DNA of 35,653 nucleotides from Oscillospiraceae bacterium (GCA_015065065.1 SVQX01000002.1:74233-109885), one strand, 5' to 3'. Positions 16,398-25,555 are shown, counted from the stretch's first letter. The notes: a model not told the origin generated them from the letters alone. Numbers and translations: made by a program.

Positions 16398-17069
16398 TCA
16401 GCCAATAAAGGGGTGGATTTCTTCAGCCGCACGCATACTCTGAATAACCGTGCGTGGCTTTTTGGTCTTAAATACAGACGATCCTGCGACGAGAATATTC
16501 ACCCCCGACGCAATAACACTTCCCGCGTTATCCGCGTTTATTCCTCCGTCGGCTTCAATGTCAATCTTGACACCCAAGCTATTGGCACGTCTGCGCAGAA
16601 GGGTAGCCTTATCAAGACATTCGGGAATAAGCGACTGACCGCCAAATCCCGGCTCTACCGTCATAATAAGCAGCATATCCGCTTCTGTGATAAAGGGATA
16701 TAAAACCTCTGCGGGAGTTTTGGGAGAGATAGCAATTCCACAGCGGATATCCTTCGCCTTGATGGCGCGCAGTGTTCCCATAGGATCGTCCACGCTTTCG
16801 TAGTGGAAGGTAATTATGTCCGCTCCCGCACGGATAAAATCGTCAACGTAGCGAATAGGGTCGCTTATCATAAGATGTACGTCGAAATATAGCTGGGTGC
16901 AGCGTCTTATTGAGGATATAACGCCCGCGCCAAAGCTGATATTGGGAACAAAATGACCGTCCATAACGTCAAGATGGAGGTAATTTGCTCCTGCGGCTTC
17001 AATGCGGGATATTTCACCCTTAAGATCGGAAAAATCTGCCGCAAGCAATGATGGAGCAACGTATATCAT
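16398..17069 (-). CDS. rpe: Ribulose-phosphate 3-epimerase
   Basis: Interconverts ribulose-5-phosphate and xylulose-5-phosphate in the pentose phosphate pathway. The 223 aa length is standard. TIM-barrel signatures are APSLLAADF at the N-terminus, HLDVMDGHFVPNISFG (His and Asp metal/acid-base residues), DVHLMI, TVEPGFGGQ near residue 137 with the second Asp/His set, and DGGINADN plus VAGSSVF at the phosphate site. The ATG has AAAGG 12 nt upstream, a loose spacing; no better start is available. It is transcribed alone and its promoter is not clear: TTGACC at 17160-17165 (minus) lacks a convincing -10. It functions with rpiB and the transketolase genes elsewhere in this window. Confidence 0.95.
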   Translation of the reverse strand: MIYVAPSLLAADFSDLKGEISRIEAAGANYLHLDVMDGHFVPNISFGAGVISSIRRCTQLYFDVHLMISDPIRYVDDFIRAGADIITFHYESVDDPMGTLRAIKAKDIRCGIAISPKTPAEVLYPFITEADMLLIMTVEPGFGGQSLIPECLDKATLLRRRANSLGVKIDIEADGGINADNAGSVIASGVNILVAGSSVFKTKKPRTVIQSMRAAEEIHPFIG

Positions 17070-17133
17070 AAACGTACCAACCTTTCCTGAAAGAATTGTG
17101 TAAATTTTTCGAGTTGTGTCATATTATGTGGTA

Positions 17134-17239
17134 TAGAGCGTATTTCTGTCGTCGTAGTGGGTCAAAAAGCAGGGAAGTGATAAAGCAAAACGGCGATACG
17201 AAATACTTGTGGGCGTGCGCAAGCGCGCCCTTTTTATTT
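17134..17239 (+). ncRNA. Candidate structured small RNA with its own terminator
   Basis: The gap between rpe and ispF, both on the minus strand, contains a plus-strand structure. GTATTTC, TG and TCGTCG (17140-17154) pair with CGGCGA, TA and GAAATAC (17191-17206), skipping one bulged C at 17199. This makes a stem of about 15 bp closing a 36 nt purine-rich loop. A terminator hairpin follows 4 nt later (17211-17230, loop GCAA) with TTTTTATTT. Two stem pairs and one terminator pair are G-U wobbles on the plus strand and would be A-C mismatches on the minus strand, which favours a plus-strand RNA. Promoter evidence is weak (TTGTGT at 17096, CATATT at 17120, 18 nt spacer). No known family was recognised. 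Confidence 0.4.
17211..17239 (+). terminator. Plus-strand intrinsic terminator without an annotated plus-strand gene
   Basis: GGGCGTGC (17211-17218), loop GCAA, GCGCGCCC (17223-17230), then TTTTTATTT. The T-tract lies on the plus strand; read on the minus strand behind ispF the hairpin has no T-tract. Confidence 0.7.
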
Positions 17240-17719
17240 ATCGGTTAAGAGAATACACACCGCGTGAGCGGATATGCCTTCACCCGTTCCCGTAAATCCC
17301 AGCTTTTCCTCAGTAGTGGCTTTAACACTGACGTTGGAAATATCGATATCAAAAGCATCTGCGATATTTCCTCGCATATTTTCGATATGCGGTGACATTT
17401 TAGGCGCTTGGGCTATAACTGTCGCATCAATATTTCCGACCTTATAGCCGCGCTCCTTCATAACGGCACAGACCTGCTTTGCAAGTAAAATACTGTCAGC
17501 ATCCTTGTAGCTTTCGTCGTTATCGGGAAACAGTTTGCCGATATCACCAAGTGAAAGAGCGCCAATAACAGCATCCATTACCGCATGTGTCAGTACGTCA
17601 GCATCCGAATGACCGAGCAAGCCTCTGTCAAAGGGAATATCCACTCCGCCGACGATAAGCTTGCGGTTGGGAACAAGGCGGTGAACGTCATAACCGTGTC
17701 CGATTCTATATTCAATCAT
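17234..17719 (-). CDS. ispF: 2-C-methyl-D-erythritol 2,4-cyclodiphosphate synthase
   Basis: Fifth enzyme of the MEP isoprenoid pathway, forming the cyclic diphosphate with release of CMP. At 161 aa it is full length. Conserved parts are [11 protein letters not shown] at residues 5-15 with the zinc ligands Asp11 and His13, [17 protein letters not shown] with the third His, GDIGKLFPD, and the C-terminal [19 protein letters not shown]. The ATG has AGGAGT 5-6 nt upstream and starts 3 nt after ispD stops, so the two are coupled, as often seen for this pair (sometimes fused). It is the last gene of the pheS-ispF train. Confidence 0.97.
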   Translation of the reverse strand: MIEYRIGHGYDVHRLVPNRKLIVGGVDIPFDRGLLGHSDADVLTHAVMDAVIGALSLGDIGKLFPDNDESYKDADSILLAKQVCAVMKERGYKVGNIDATVIAQAPKMSPHIENMRGNIADAFDIDISNVSVKATTEEKLGFTGTGEGISAHAVCILLTDK

Positions 17720-17722
17720 GGC

Positions 17723-18496
17723 TTACTCCTTTGATTTGCGGCGGTTGAGTACAAGCTCGGCATAGGGGATATCCGAAGGCTCGGTTATCTTGATATTTTC
17801 CTTTGAGCATTCAACAAGCTTGACGGGAATGTGGATATGCTCAGCAAGCTGATTGTCGTCAGTTGCCTCAAATCCCTCGTCACGACAAGCATAAGCCGCG
17901 GCTCTGTATGCGTTGGTAGCAAAAACCTGAGGAGTTTGTGCTTGCCAAGTGTACTTTCGCTCGGGTGTATAGTCAATAAATCCGGATTTATCCGCTATCT
18001 TAACGGTATCAGTTGCCTTGATAGCCGCAGTCGCCGCACGCCACTGATAAGCCGCGTGGCAGACCTTGTTGATTTCCTCCGGAGTAACAAGGCATCTCGC
18101 ACCGTCAGCAATAGCAACAAATTTTGCGCGCTTATCCACGGCATCCGAGCCGATCCGTGTTGACTCCTGACGAGTTTTGCCGCCGGGAACTGCGCGGGTA
18201 AGCTTGGTAATATTATATTTTTCGCGGATTTCATCGTAAAGAGAGCATTCGTCCTCTTTGGCAACAACTACGATCTCGTGGATGCATTCAGCCGCTTCAA
18301 ATGCCAAGAGAGTATGCACAATTACGGGCTTTCCATCAAGCAAAACGAACTGCTTGGTGGTATCTCCTCCCATTCGTACTGACGATCCCGCCGCCGCGAT
18401 AATGGCGCTAGTAAAATTCTTGGGATGGGGCTTTCCCGCAATGGCACGGAGAATTCCCGCTATTTTATTTACAGCCTTGTCATTACTCTTTGCCAT
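17723..18496 (-). CDS. ispD: 2-C-methyl-D-erythritol 4-phosphate cytidylyltransferase
   Basis: Third MEP-pathway enzyme, coupling CTP to MEP. The catalytic N-terminus normally begins near the P-loop-like AIIAAAGSSVRMGG; here it is preceded by about 34 residues (rich in Lys, Asn, Ala), making the protein 257 aa instead of about 230. The CTP-binding Arg in SSVRMG and the Lys in DTTKQF are both present, as are VPGGKTRQEST, the ADGARCLVTPEE segment (usually DAARP), TWQAQTPQVF, and EATDDNQLAE. The ATG at 18494-18496 has AAAGGA 6 nt upstream; a TTG five codons earlier overlaps that ribosome binding site. The N-terminal extension is odd but in frame and below a good ribosome binding site. Confidence 0.93.
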   Translation of the reverse strand: MAKSNDKAVNKIAGILRAIAGKPHPKNFTSAIIAAAGSSVRMGGDTTKQFVLLDGKPVIVHTLLAFEAAECIHEIVVVAKEDECSLYDEIREKYNITKLTRAVPGGKTRQESTRIGSDAVDKRAKFVAIADGARCLVTPEEINKVCHAAYQWRAATAAIKATDTVKIADKSGFIDYTPERKYTWQAQTPQVFATNAYRAAAYACRDEGFEATDDNQLAEHIHIPVKLVECSKENIKITEPSDIPYAELVLNRRKSKE

Positions 18497-18513
18497 ATTA
18501 AATCCTTTCAAAA

Positions 18514-18960
18514 TTATTTATCAAGATCATTAAGCATACCGACTCGCAGGGTATGTCTTCCGCCCTCAAAATCGGTGTCTGTGAACAGATCTACCATATC
18601 ACAAGCCAATCCCGCACCCACGACTCGCTCGCCCAGGCAAAGGACATTGGCATCGTTGTGCATACGAGTCATGCGGGCAGAGAAGGTATTTTCACAAGCC
18701 GCCGCGCGAATACCGCTGTGCTTATTAGCAGCTATCGACATACCGATACCTGTTCCGCAAACGAGAATACCGCGCTCAAATTCACCGTTTTGAATTTTCT
18801 TACACAGCGCGTCGGCAATATCGGGATAATTGCAGGAGTCAGCAGAATAAGTGCCAACGTCGCACACGTCAAATCCTCGCCTCTGCAGGTGCTTTATAAG
18901 CTGTCCCTTAAGCACAAACCCGCCGTGATCGCAACCTATTATTATCTGCTTTGTATTCAT
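18514..18960 (-). CDS. rpiB: Ribose-5-phosphate isomerase B
   Basis: Isomerises ribose-5-phosphate and ribulose-5-phosphate. At 148 aa it matches the RpiB/LacAB family. GCDHGGF at residues 9-15 gives the substrate-binding Asp-His pair. YPDIADALC follows, then GILVCGTGIGMSIAANKHSGIRAA around residues 64-87 with the catalytic Cys and the anion-hole GTGIGMS. RMHNDANVLCLG near residue 98 also fits. The ATG has AAAGGA about 9 nt upstream. It lies 38 nt after tsaB and 17 nt before ispD. With rpe and the transketolase pair it supplies most of the non-oxidative pentose phosphate route. Confidence 0.95.
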   Translation of the reverse strand: MNTKQIIIGCDHGGFVLKGQLIKHLQRRGFDVCDVGTYSADSCNYPDIADALCKKIQNGEFERGILVCGTGIGMSIAANKHSGIRAAACENTFSARMTRMHNDANVLCLGERVVGAGLACDMVDLFTDTDFEGGRHTLRVGMLNDLDK

Positions 18961-18998
18961 ATTACTATATCCTTTCAGTATCAGCAGTGAAAGCTTTA

Positions 18999-19715
18999 TT
19001 ATTGCACGGTGCTATCTGGCGAAAGCCTTTCAGCGCGCGTTCTTTCCGCCTGAGAGGGACGAAGATAGGTAGGCGCGAGCTGAACGTCTGTCACAAATTG
19101 ACCGTTTTTATACATTTCGAGCGCTACGATCGCAGTATTATATGCGCTTTGATGGAGGAGACGCTCGTTTGACAGAATGGTAGGAAATCCCTTGTCATTC
19201 AAGGCTTCAAAGGTCATAACAGCGCCGTCACCGACCAAATATACGGGCTTATCCATTTTAACCAACTCGTCGCCAAGCTCCGAGATAGCAATAGCACGGT
19301 CGGGAGTCAAGCGGGTAAGAACTCCGTCATTTAACTCAAACAGTGCGTTGTATACCTGTTGGCGGCGTGCGTTCATAACGGGGCAAACTATACCGTTACA
19401 GTTGACAATATTTCGCGCAAGTGAATCCAGTGTGGAAACAGCGACGCAAGGCTTATTCTTACCGAAAGCCAAGCCCTTGACTGTAGCCGCGCCTATACGT
19501 ACGCCCGTAAAAGAGCCGGGACCTGCATTACACGCAAAAAGGTCAATGTTATCTATATCGGTATGAGTCATTTTCAAAACCGCTTCTACCATAGGAAGCA
19601 GAGTTTCTGAGTGAGTAAGTCCCGTATTTACAGTATATTCCGCAAGCAGTCCTCCGTCGCGCACGAGCGCCACGGATGCGGATACAGCAGTAGAATCAAG
19701 TGACAGTACAAGCAT
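18999..19715 (-). CDS. tsaB: tRNA t6A37 biosynthesis protein TsaB
   Basis: The TsaD-partner protein needed for N6-threonylcarbamoyladenosine on ANN-reading tRNAs. At 238 aa it has the ASKHA-like fold: LSLDSTAVSASVAL at the N-terminus, HSETLLPMVEAVL near residue 36, and CNAGPGSFTGVRIGAATVKG near residue 62, which is the most diagnostic segment. MNARRQQVYNALF follows near residue 115. The ATG at 19713-19715 is preferred over a TTG two codons earlier because AAAGG lies 8 nt upstream. Only 2 nt separate it from the tsaE stop. tsaD and rimI, which often follow, are absent here, where rpiB comes next. Confidence 0.94.
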   Translation of the reverse strand: MLVLSLDSTAVSASVALVRDGGLLAEYTVNTGLTHSETLLPMVEAVLKMTHTDIDNIDLFACNAGPGSFTGVRIGAATVKGLAFGKNKPCVAVSTLDSLARNIVNCNGIVCPVMNARRQQVYNALFELNDGVLTRLTPDRAIAISELGDELVKMDKPVYLVGDGAVMTFEALNDKGFPTILSNERLLHQSAYNTAIVALEMYKNGQFVTDVQLAPTYLRPSQAERTRAERLSPDSTVQ

Positions 19716-19717
19716 AC

Positions 19718-20185
19718 TCAATACCTTTCATCAACACGGGAAATTGTGATTTTCCGCAGATTTTCGTTTTCGACGGAATTTTTTTCAATAACTACCTTAA
19801 CGTAATTATCGGGTAGGGCATAGGGAATGTTCTCGCACCATTCAACGATACACACACCTCGGTCCAAATAATCGTCGTAGCCGCAGGAATACAGATCGTC
19901 CTCCGAGGTTATACGGTACATATCAAAGTGATACAGTGAGCTTGCCGCCCCCTTTGCGCGATATTCGTTAACTATCGCAAAGGTTGGCGACCTTACTATG
20001 CACCCGGGTGCAAGCAGGGAAGCAACCCCGCGCACGAAGGCAGTCTTACCTACGCCAAGATCACCGTACATTGCAATATATGAAGGTAATTCGGAGGCGG
20101 GGGCGGAGAGCATTGCCGCAAGCTCCGCTCCCATTCTTTCGGTTTCCTCCACAGTAGAGGTCACCTCTTGTTTTAACAAAATCAT
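19718..20185 (-). CDS. tsaE: tRNA t6A37 biosynthesis ATPase TsaE
   Basis: A small P-loop ATPase that regenerates the TsaBD complex. At 155 aa it starts at the ATG at 20183-20185, one base after the fhs stop, with AGGAC about 9 nt upstream. TVEETERMGAELA at the N-terminus is typical, followed by the P-loop MYGDLGVGKTAFVRG near residue 39, VRSPTFAIVNEY near residue 65, HFDMYRI, and the Walker-B-like VCIVEWCENI near residue 110, whose WxE is family-specific. Overlapping stop and start signals with fhs and tsaB indicate tight translational coupling. Confidence 0.95.
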   Translation of the reverse strand: MILLKQEVTSTVEETERMGAELAAMLSAPASELPSYIAMYGDLGVGKTAFVRGVASLLAPGCIVRSPTFAIVNEYRAKGAASSLYHFDMYRITSEDDLYSCGYDDYLDRGVCIVEWCENIPYALPDNYVKVVIEKNSVENENLRKITISRVDERY

Positions 20186-20186
20186 A

Positions 20187-21860
20187 TCAGAAAAGTCCTG
20201 TAATATTTCCGTTATTATCAACGTCAATGCTGAATGCGGCGGGCTTCTTGGGAAGTCCGGGCATTGTCATTATAGCACCCGTCAGCACGACGATAAATCC
20301 GGCTCCGGCAGACAGCTTGACCTCACGGACATTGAGCTTAAAGCCGCTGGGGCGTCCGAGAAGCGCGGCGTTATCCGACAGTGAATACTGTGTCTTTGCA
20401 ACGCAAATCGGGAAATTTGTATACTTAGGATCAAGAGCTTCAATATCAGCGATAGCCTTTTCGGCAGCCGCCTCGAAGTTTACGTCGTCGGCACCGTAGA
20501 TCTTGGAGGCAACCGCGCGGATCTTATCTTTTATGGACATATCATCGGTATACATAAATGTAAAGTCCGCAGGCTGCTCACAAGCCGCAACCACCTTATG
20601 AGCCAAATCAATTCCGCCGTCGCCGCCCTTTGCAAACACCTCGGAGAGAGCAAGCTCAACGCCACGGTCGGCACAAAGCTGTGTGATATATGCAAGCTCG
20701 GCGTCACTGTCGCTTTCAAATCTGTTGAGAGCAACGACAACGGGGAGCTTATATTTCTGAAGGTTTTCAATGTGTGCTTCAAGGTTTACAGCCCCGCGCT
20801 TGAGCGCGTCAAGGTTCTCATCCTTGAGATCTTCCTTCTTAACGCCGCCGTTATATTTGAGTGCGCGGACAGTAGCAACAAGAACTACACAGTCAGGCTT
20901 GAGCCCCGCAACGCGGCACTTGATATCAAGGAACTTTTCAGCACCCAGATCTGCGCCAAATCCTGCCTCGGTGATAGTATAATCCGCGAGCTTGAGCGCA
21001 AGCTTGGTAGCTCTTACGGAGTTACAGCCGTGAGCGATATTGGCGAAGGGACCGCCGTGAATGATTGCGGGAGTATTTTCAATAGTCTGAACGAGGTTTG
21101 GCTTGAGCGCGTCCTTGAGGAGTGCAGTCATAGCACCGTTTGCATTGAGGTCGCGGCAGAATACGGGCTTTCCGTCGTAGGTATAAGCAACGAGGATATT
21201 ACCAAGTCGCTCCTTGAGATCCTCAAGGTCTGCGGCAAGACAGAGAATAGCCATTACCTCACTCGCCACGGTGATCATAAAGTGATCCTGACGCGGAATA
21301 CCGTCTGCCTTTGAGCCAAGACCTACGGTGATATTACGGAGGGCTCTGTCGTTAGTATCGGTAACGCGCGAGAAAAGAATTCTGCGCTGGTCGATACCAA
21401 GCTCATTTCCTTGCTGGAGATGATTGTCAATAATAGCGCAAAGCAGATTGTTAGCCGCAGTTATCGCGTGGAAGTCACCCGTGAAATGGAGGTTGATATC
21501 CTCCATGGGGACGACCTGCGCGTAACCGCCGCCGGCTGCTCCGCCTTTAACGCCGAAAACAGGTCCGAGAGAAGGCTCACGAAGTGCAATGATCGCATTT
21601 TTGCCGATCTTATCCATAGCCATTCCGAGTCCTACGGTGGTGGTCGTTTTACCTTCACCCGCAGGTGTAGGATTGATAGCGGTAACTAAAATCAGCTTGC
21701 CGTTAGGCTTATCCGCCATACGGTTAAGAAAATCGTCGGTGATCTTTGCCTTGTACTTACCGTACAGCTCGAGCTCGTCATCCCGAAGGTCGATCTTCTT
21801 TGCAATTTCTGTGATGTGAAGCATTTCTGCTTCCTGTGCGATCTGGATGTCTGTTTTCAT
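20187..21860 (-). CDS. fhs: Formate-tetrahydrofolate ligase
   Basis: ATP-dependent synthesis of 10-formyl-THF from formate, supplying purine and formyl-Met synthesis; in acetogens it is part of the Wood-Ljungdahl methyl branch, for which no other genes are visible here. The 557 aa is full length. Signatures are [17 protein letters not shown] near residue 63 (ATP loop), [20 protein letters not shown] near residue 94, FTGDFHAI near residue 130, and [14 protein letters not shown] near residue 296, then [13 protein letters not shown] and [13 protein letters not shown] at the end. GGAGG lies 7 nt before the ATG. It sits between DUF896 and tsaE in the long minus-strand train. Confidence 0.97.
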   Translation of the reverse strand: MKTDIQIAQEAEMLHITEIAKKIDLRDDELELYGKYKAKITDDFLNRMADKPNGKLILVTAINPTPAGEGKTTTTVGLGMAMDKIGKNAIIALREPSLGPVFGVKGGAAGGGYAQVVPMEDINLHFTGDFHAITAANNLLCAIIDNHLQQGNELGIDQRRILFSRVTDTNDRALRNITVGLGSKADGIPRQDHFMITVASEVMAILCLAADLEDLKERLGNILVAYTYDGKPVFCRDLNANGAMTALLKDALKPNLVQTIENTPAIIHGGPFANIAHGCNSVRATKLALKLADYTITEAGFGADLGAEKFLDIKCRVAGLKPDCVVLVATVRALKYNGGVKKEDLKDENLDALKRGAVNLEAHIENLQKYKLPVVVALNRFESDSDAELAYITQLCADRGVELALSEVFAKGGDGGIDLAHKVVAACEQPADFTFMYTDDMSIKDKIRAVASKIYGADDVNFEAAAEKAIADIEALDPKYTNFPICVAKTQYSLSDNAALLGRPSGFKLNVREVKLSAGAGFIVVLTGAIMTMPGLPKKPAAFSIDVDNNGNITGLF

Positions 21861-21887
21861 TGGCTGCCTCCGTTTATTTAATTGTTT

Positions 21888-22106
21888 TTATTGGTTTTTA
21901 TTTTTTTGCTCGCTGAGCTTTTCCCGCGTGCCGTCGGGACGGACGACCACGGTGTTATCAAGGATACCCGTCATGCTTGCACGGAACTCACGCAAATATT
22001 CGGTGCGCAGTTCGGCGCGCTCCGCAAGCTCCTCCGGGGTCAGAGCCTGCCCGCTTTTGACCTTACGGGCAAGCTCGTTTATTCTGTCAATTTTCTTTTG
22101 TTCCAT
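21888..22106 (-). CDS. DUF896 (YnzC/UPF0291) family small protein
   Basis: A 72 aa soluble protein with the family pattern: DRINELARKVKSG, LTPEELAERAELRTEYL, and EFRASMTGILDNTVVVRPDG. The N-terminal two thirds should form a short helical hairpin, as in Bacillus YnzC; the C-terminus is charged and probably disordered. In Bacillus the family is linked to SOS-era small genes, but its molecular role is not established. The ATG lies 9 nt after the pheT stop and has no strong ribosome binding site, so it may rely on coupling to pheT. fhs follows after 27 nt. Confidence 0.88.
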   Translation of the reverse strand: MEQKKIDRINELARKVKSGQALTPEELAERAELRTEYLREFRASMTGILDNTVVVRPDGTREKLSEQKNKNQ

Positions 22107-22115
22107 GGCGATAAA

Positions 22116-24521
22116 TCAGCTTCTGAGTTTAAGACCGAGCTTATATTCAAGGTCCTTGAGTATCTTCTTGGTAGCCTTTTCAGCTTCTTCAACGGTAAGA
22201 GTTCTGTCAGCGGCGCGAAGTGTTACGCGGAATGCAAGCGACTTGTTACCCTCGCCGATATTCGCACCCTCATAAATATCAAACAGAACCACCTTTTCAA
22301 CAAGCTTACCGCCTGCCTTAACCATAACCTCCTCAATAGCACCCACCTCAATATCCTGCGAGCAGATAAAAGAGAAATCTCTTGTTGTAGCGGGGAACTT
22401 GGGCAGGGGAGTATAGTCTATCGTCATATCTGCCGCATCCCACAGCTCGTCAAAGTTGACGGATGCGCAGAACACGGGCTTATCAAATCCGTAATCCGAT
22501 GCAACTGCAGGATGGATCTGACCGAGAATACCGAGGTCGATGGAGCTTCCTTTCTTTTCGATACAGAAGGTAGCGCATCTGCCGGGGTGATAGGCGGCAT
22601 TGTCGGTACAAGCAGTAAACTTAACACCTGCAACTCCCGCAAGCTCCAGCACGTTTTCAACTACGCCCTTGAGGTCGTAGAAATCAACATTGCCGTACAT
22701 GCCGACGGTAAGCACCTTTTTTTCAAGAGGAAGCGCATCAATATCCACTGTAGGAATATAAACAGTAGCATTTTCAAACAGGCGCACATTCTCGTTGGAG
22801 AAGTTATTGTTTCTCGCAAGCACCTCAAGCATAGAGGGGAGAGCAACGGTACGCATAACGCTCGTATCCTCACCAAGAGGGTTAGAAATAACAACACTGT
22901 TGCGGAGAGGATCGTTTTCGGGGAGACGGATCTTGTCATAATACTTGGGGCTTATGAAGGAGAAGGTTTGTATCTCGTTGATTCCCATTCCGTACATCAA
23001 ATTTTCCACAGCTACCTCAAAGCTCTGCTTTGCAGTTCTACCGCCCTGTGTGGTTTCCGCATTGATAAGAGTTGACTGAATGTTGTTATAGCCGTAGATT
23101 CGGATGATCTCCTCGGCGATATCGTTCATGCAAAGCAGATCGCCGCGATATGTGGGAGGACAAACGAAGCCGTCCTTTATCTTACAATCCAGCCTTTCAA
23201 GCACGGATATCATATATTCCTCGGTAAGCTCAACGCCAAGGAACTTGTTGATTCTGTCGGGTTCAAATGGGATCTTGACCTCGGGCCGAGCGGTGGGATA
23301 GCAGTCGATAACGCCGTCAACAACGTCACCCGCACCAAGCAGATTTATCAGCTCGCAAGCTCTGTCAAGAGCGGGCATGCAGTTTTCTGCATCAAGCTCC
23401 TTTTCAAATCTTGCGGAGGACTCGGTACGCATCTTATTCTTTTTAGCAGTAACGCGAACGGATGTACCCTTGAAGCAAGCAGACTCAAATACGACAGTAG
23501 TAGTATTGTCCTTGATCTCGCTGTTTGCACCGCCCATTACGCCCGCGAGCGCGCAAGCCTTCTTTTCATCAGCGATAACAAGCATAGAGCTGTCAAGCAT
23601 GTGATCCTGACCGTCAAGGGAACGGAAGCACTCGCCGTCAGACGCACGGCGTACACGGATAGAGGAGCCGTCAAGCATTGAGTAGTCAAACGCATGCATG
23701 GGCTGACCGTATTCAAGCATTACGTAGTTAGTAATATCAACGATATTGTTGATAGGACGGACGCCCGCCGCGCTCAGACGCATGCGCATCCACATGGGGG
23801 AGGGCTGGATCTTAACGTTTTTAACCACACGAGCGGCGTATCTGTAGCAAATATCTGGAGCTTCGATTCCAACCTTGAGATAGTTTTCGATCTTATCGCC
23901 GTCAGCCGCGGTCTTTACTTCGGGAGTGTGGAGCTTCAGCTCACGGTCAAAGGTAACTGCCGCTTCTCTTGCAAGTCCGATAACGGAGAGGCAATCGGGG
24001 CGGTTGGAGGTTATCTCAAACTCGACCACTGTGTCGCTGAGCATAAGAGCCTCGCGGATATCCATGCCAAGCTTGTCTGCAAAGCATTCGTCAAGAATGA
24101 GAATTCCGTTTTCCTCCTTACCGGGGCATTCGTGAGCGGTCAGTTTTAATTCTCCCATAGAGCAGAGCATACCGTTGGACTCAACTCCGCGCAGCTTGCC
24201 CGCCTTGATGGTAATATCACCGGGGAGGTGCGCTACGGGAATTGCCGCAGGTACGATAGCACCTTCAAAAAGATTCTGCGCGCCCGTAACGATCTGGACA
24301 ACCTCGCTACCAATATCAACCTGACAGATAAAGAGGTGATCAGAGTCGGGGTGACGCTCCAGCTTGTTGACTCTTGCAACAACTACGTTGGTGATATCCT
24401 CACCGAGGACCTCATATCCCTCAACCTTGGAGCCGGAATATGTCATTCCTTCGCAGAAATCGTGTATTTTCACGTCGTCAACGCTGACGAAATCCGCCAG
24501 CCATTTCATAGATAAATTCAT
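22116..24521 (-). CDS. pheT: Phenylalanyl-tRNA synthetase beta subunit
   Basis: Large subunit of the alpha2-beta2 PheRS; 801 aa, full length. Domain order is visible: MNLSMKWLADFV at the start; a tRNA-binding (EMAP-like) domain near residues 40-150 (HPDSDHLFICQVDIGSEVVQIVTGAQN); the B3/B4 editing domain near 200-390 with MHAFDYSMLDG and ESSARFEKELD; the B5 domain; the catalytic-like core with SFISPKYYDKIRLPENDPLR and NPLGEDTSVMRT; and a C-terminal ferredoxin-like anticodon-binding domain (PLPKFPATTRDFSF, FDIYEGANIGEGNKSLAF). AGAGGTG lies 9 nt before the ATG. It follows pheS after 20 nt and shares its T-box control. Confidence 0.97.
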   Translation of the reverse strand: MNLSMKWLADFVSVDDVKIHDFCEGMTYSGSKVEGYEVLGEDITNVVVARVNKLERHPDSDHLFICQVDIGSEVVQIVTGAQNLFEGAIVPAAIPVAHLPGDITIKAGKLRGVESNGMLCSMGELKLTAHECPGKEENGILILDECFADKLGMDIREALMLSDTVVEFEITSNRPDCLSVIGLAREAAVTFDRELKLHTPEVKTAADGDKIENYLKVGIEAPDICYRYAARVVKNVKIQPSPMWMRMRLSAAGVRPINNIVDITNYVMLEYGQPMHAFDYSMLDGSSIRVRRASDGECFRSLDGQDHMLDSSMLVIADEKKACALAGVMGGANSEIKDNTTTVVFESACFKGTSVRVTAKKNKMRTESSARFEKELDAENCMPALDRACELINLLGAGDVVDGVIDCYPTARPEVKIPFEPDRINKFLGVELTEEYMISVLERLDCKIKDGFVCPPTYRGDLLCMNDIAEEIIRIYGYNNIQSTLINAETTQGGRTAKQSFEVAVENLMYGMGINEIQTFSFISPKYYDKIRLPENDPLRNSVVISNPLGEDTSVMRTVALPSMLEVLARNNNFSNENVRLFENATVYIPTVDIDALPLEKKVLTVGMYGNVDFYDLKGVVENVLELAGVAGVKFTACTDNAAYHPGRCATFCIEKKGSSIDLGILGQIHPAVASDYGFDKPVFCASVNFDELWDAADMTIDYTPLPKFPATTRDFSFICSQDIEVGAIEEVMVKAGGKLVEKVVLFDIYEGANIGEGNKSLAFRVTLRAADRTLTVEEAEKATKKILKDLEYKLGLKLRS

Positions 24522-24541
24522 TTCACTAACACCTCTTTCCC

Positions 24542-25555
24542 TTAAAACTGACCAAGGAAGCGCACGTCATTCTCATAGAGCAAGCGCATATCATCAATGT
24601 GGTATTTGAGCATTGCAATTCGCTCAATGCCAAGTCCAAAAGCAAATCCGCTATAAACGGAGGGATCAATGCCGCCCATTTCAAGAACGTGAGGATGCAC
24701 CATACCCGCGCCGAGGATTTCTATCCAGCCCTCGCCTTTGCAAAGCTTACATCCCTTGCCGCCGCATGCGAAGCAGGAAATATCAACCTCTGCCGACGGC
24801 TCGGTAAAGGGGAAGTGGTGGGGGCGGAATCTGACTCGGGTATTCTCGCCGAATTCCTTTTTGGCGAATACATCAAGCGTACCCTTAAGGTCACCCATAG
24901 TGATGCCCTTGTCGATTACAAGTCCCTCAAGCTGATGGAAAAGAGGAGAGTGGGTAGCGTCGATAGCGTCGGAACGGTATACACGTCCGGGAGAAATAAT
25001 ACGGAGCGGAGGCTGCTGTTGCTCCATAGTTCTCGCCTGAACGGGAGAGGTCTGTGAGCGGAGAAGAATCTTATCCGTGATATAAAAAGTATCCTGCGTA
25101 TCACGTGCGGGATGATCCTCGGGAATATTGAGAGCCTGGAAGTTGTAGTAATCGTACTCGACCTCGGGTCCTTCAACGATAGAAAAGCCCATTCCGATAA
25201 AGATATCCTCAAGGTCGCGCTGAACAAGTGTCAGTGGGTGAGTATGACCGACAAGAGGACGGCGTGCCGGCATTGTGACGTCCAGCTTTTCGCTAAGCAG
25301 ACGGGCTGCCATTGCCTTTTCCTTCATTTCATCCGTGCGGCGTCCGAGCGCCTCCTCGATAACAGCTCTTACGTCGTTTGCAAGCTGACCGATAACGGGT
25401 CGTTCCTCCGCGGTAAGCTGTCCCATTCCGCGAAGCACGGCAGTAAGCTCTCCCTTTTTGCCGAGATATTTGATGCGCAGCTGTTCAAGATCCGCATCGG
25501 CTGCGCTGATTTCGACAAGGGCGCATGCCTTGATCTGTTCAAGTTTTGCTTTCAT
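24542..25555 (-). CDS. pheS: Phenylalanyl-tRNA synthetase alpha subunit
   Basis: Catalytic subunit of PheRS, charging tRNA-Phe; 337 aa, typical length. The N-terminal ~85 residues form the coiled-coil tRNA-binding arm ([20 protein letters not shown]). The class II core carries [14 protein letters not shown] (motif 1), [20 protein letters not shown] with [19 protein letters not shown] (motif 2), and [14 protein letters not shown] (motif 3). A four-cysteine segment [17 protein letters not shown] near residue 275 has zinc-binding spacing and is a lineage-specific insertion. The ATG has a strong AGGAGGT 9 nt upstream, just after a small GCCAC-TTTT-GTGGC hairpin at 25572-25585. It is the first gene of the long train to ispF and lies behind a T-box leader. 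Confidence 0.97.
   Translation of the reverse strand: MKAKLEQIKACALVEISAADADLEQLRIKYLGKKGELTAVLRGMGQLTAEERPVIGQLANDVRAVIEEALGRRTDEMKEKAMAARLLSEKLDVTMPARRPLVGHTHPLTLVQRDLEDIFIGMGFSIVEGPEVEYDYYNFQALNIPEDHPARDTQDTFYITDKILLRSQTSPVQARTMEQQQPPLRIISPGRVYRSDAIDATHSPLFHQLEGLVIDKGITMGDLKGTLDVFAKKEFGENTRVRFRPHHFPFTEPSAEVDISCFACGGKGCKLCKGEGWIEILGAGMVHPHVLEMGGIDPSVYSGFAFGLGIERIAMLKYHIDDMRLLYENDVRFLGQF

Noticed and set aside
17155-17206. SRP RNA or 6S RNA identity for the structure near 17.2 kb
   Set aside because: The SRP GGAA-loop helix with its conserved asymmetric bulges and the 6S central bubble are not visible, and the length is too short for 6S.
21882-23075. Long plus-strand open frame of 397 codons over DUF896 and the pheT 3' part
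   Set aside because: It lies opposite well-supported genes, shows no family motif, and begins without a ribosome binding site.
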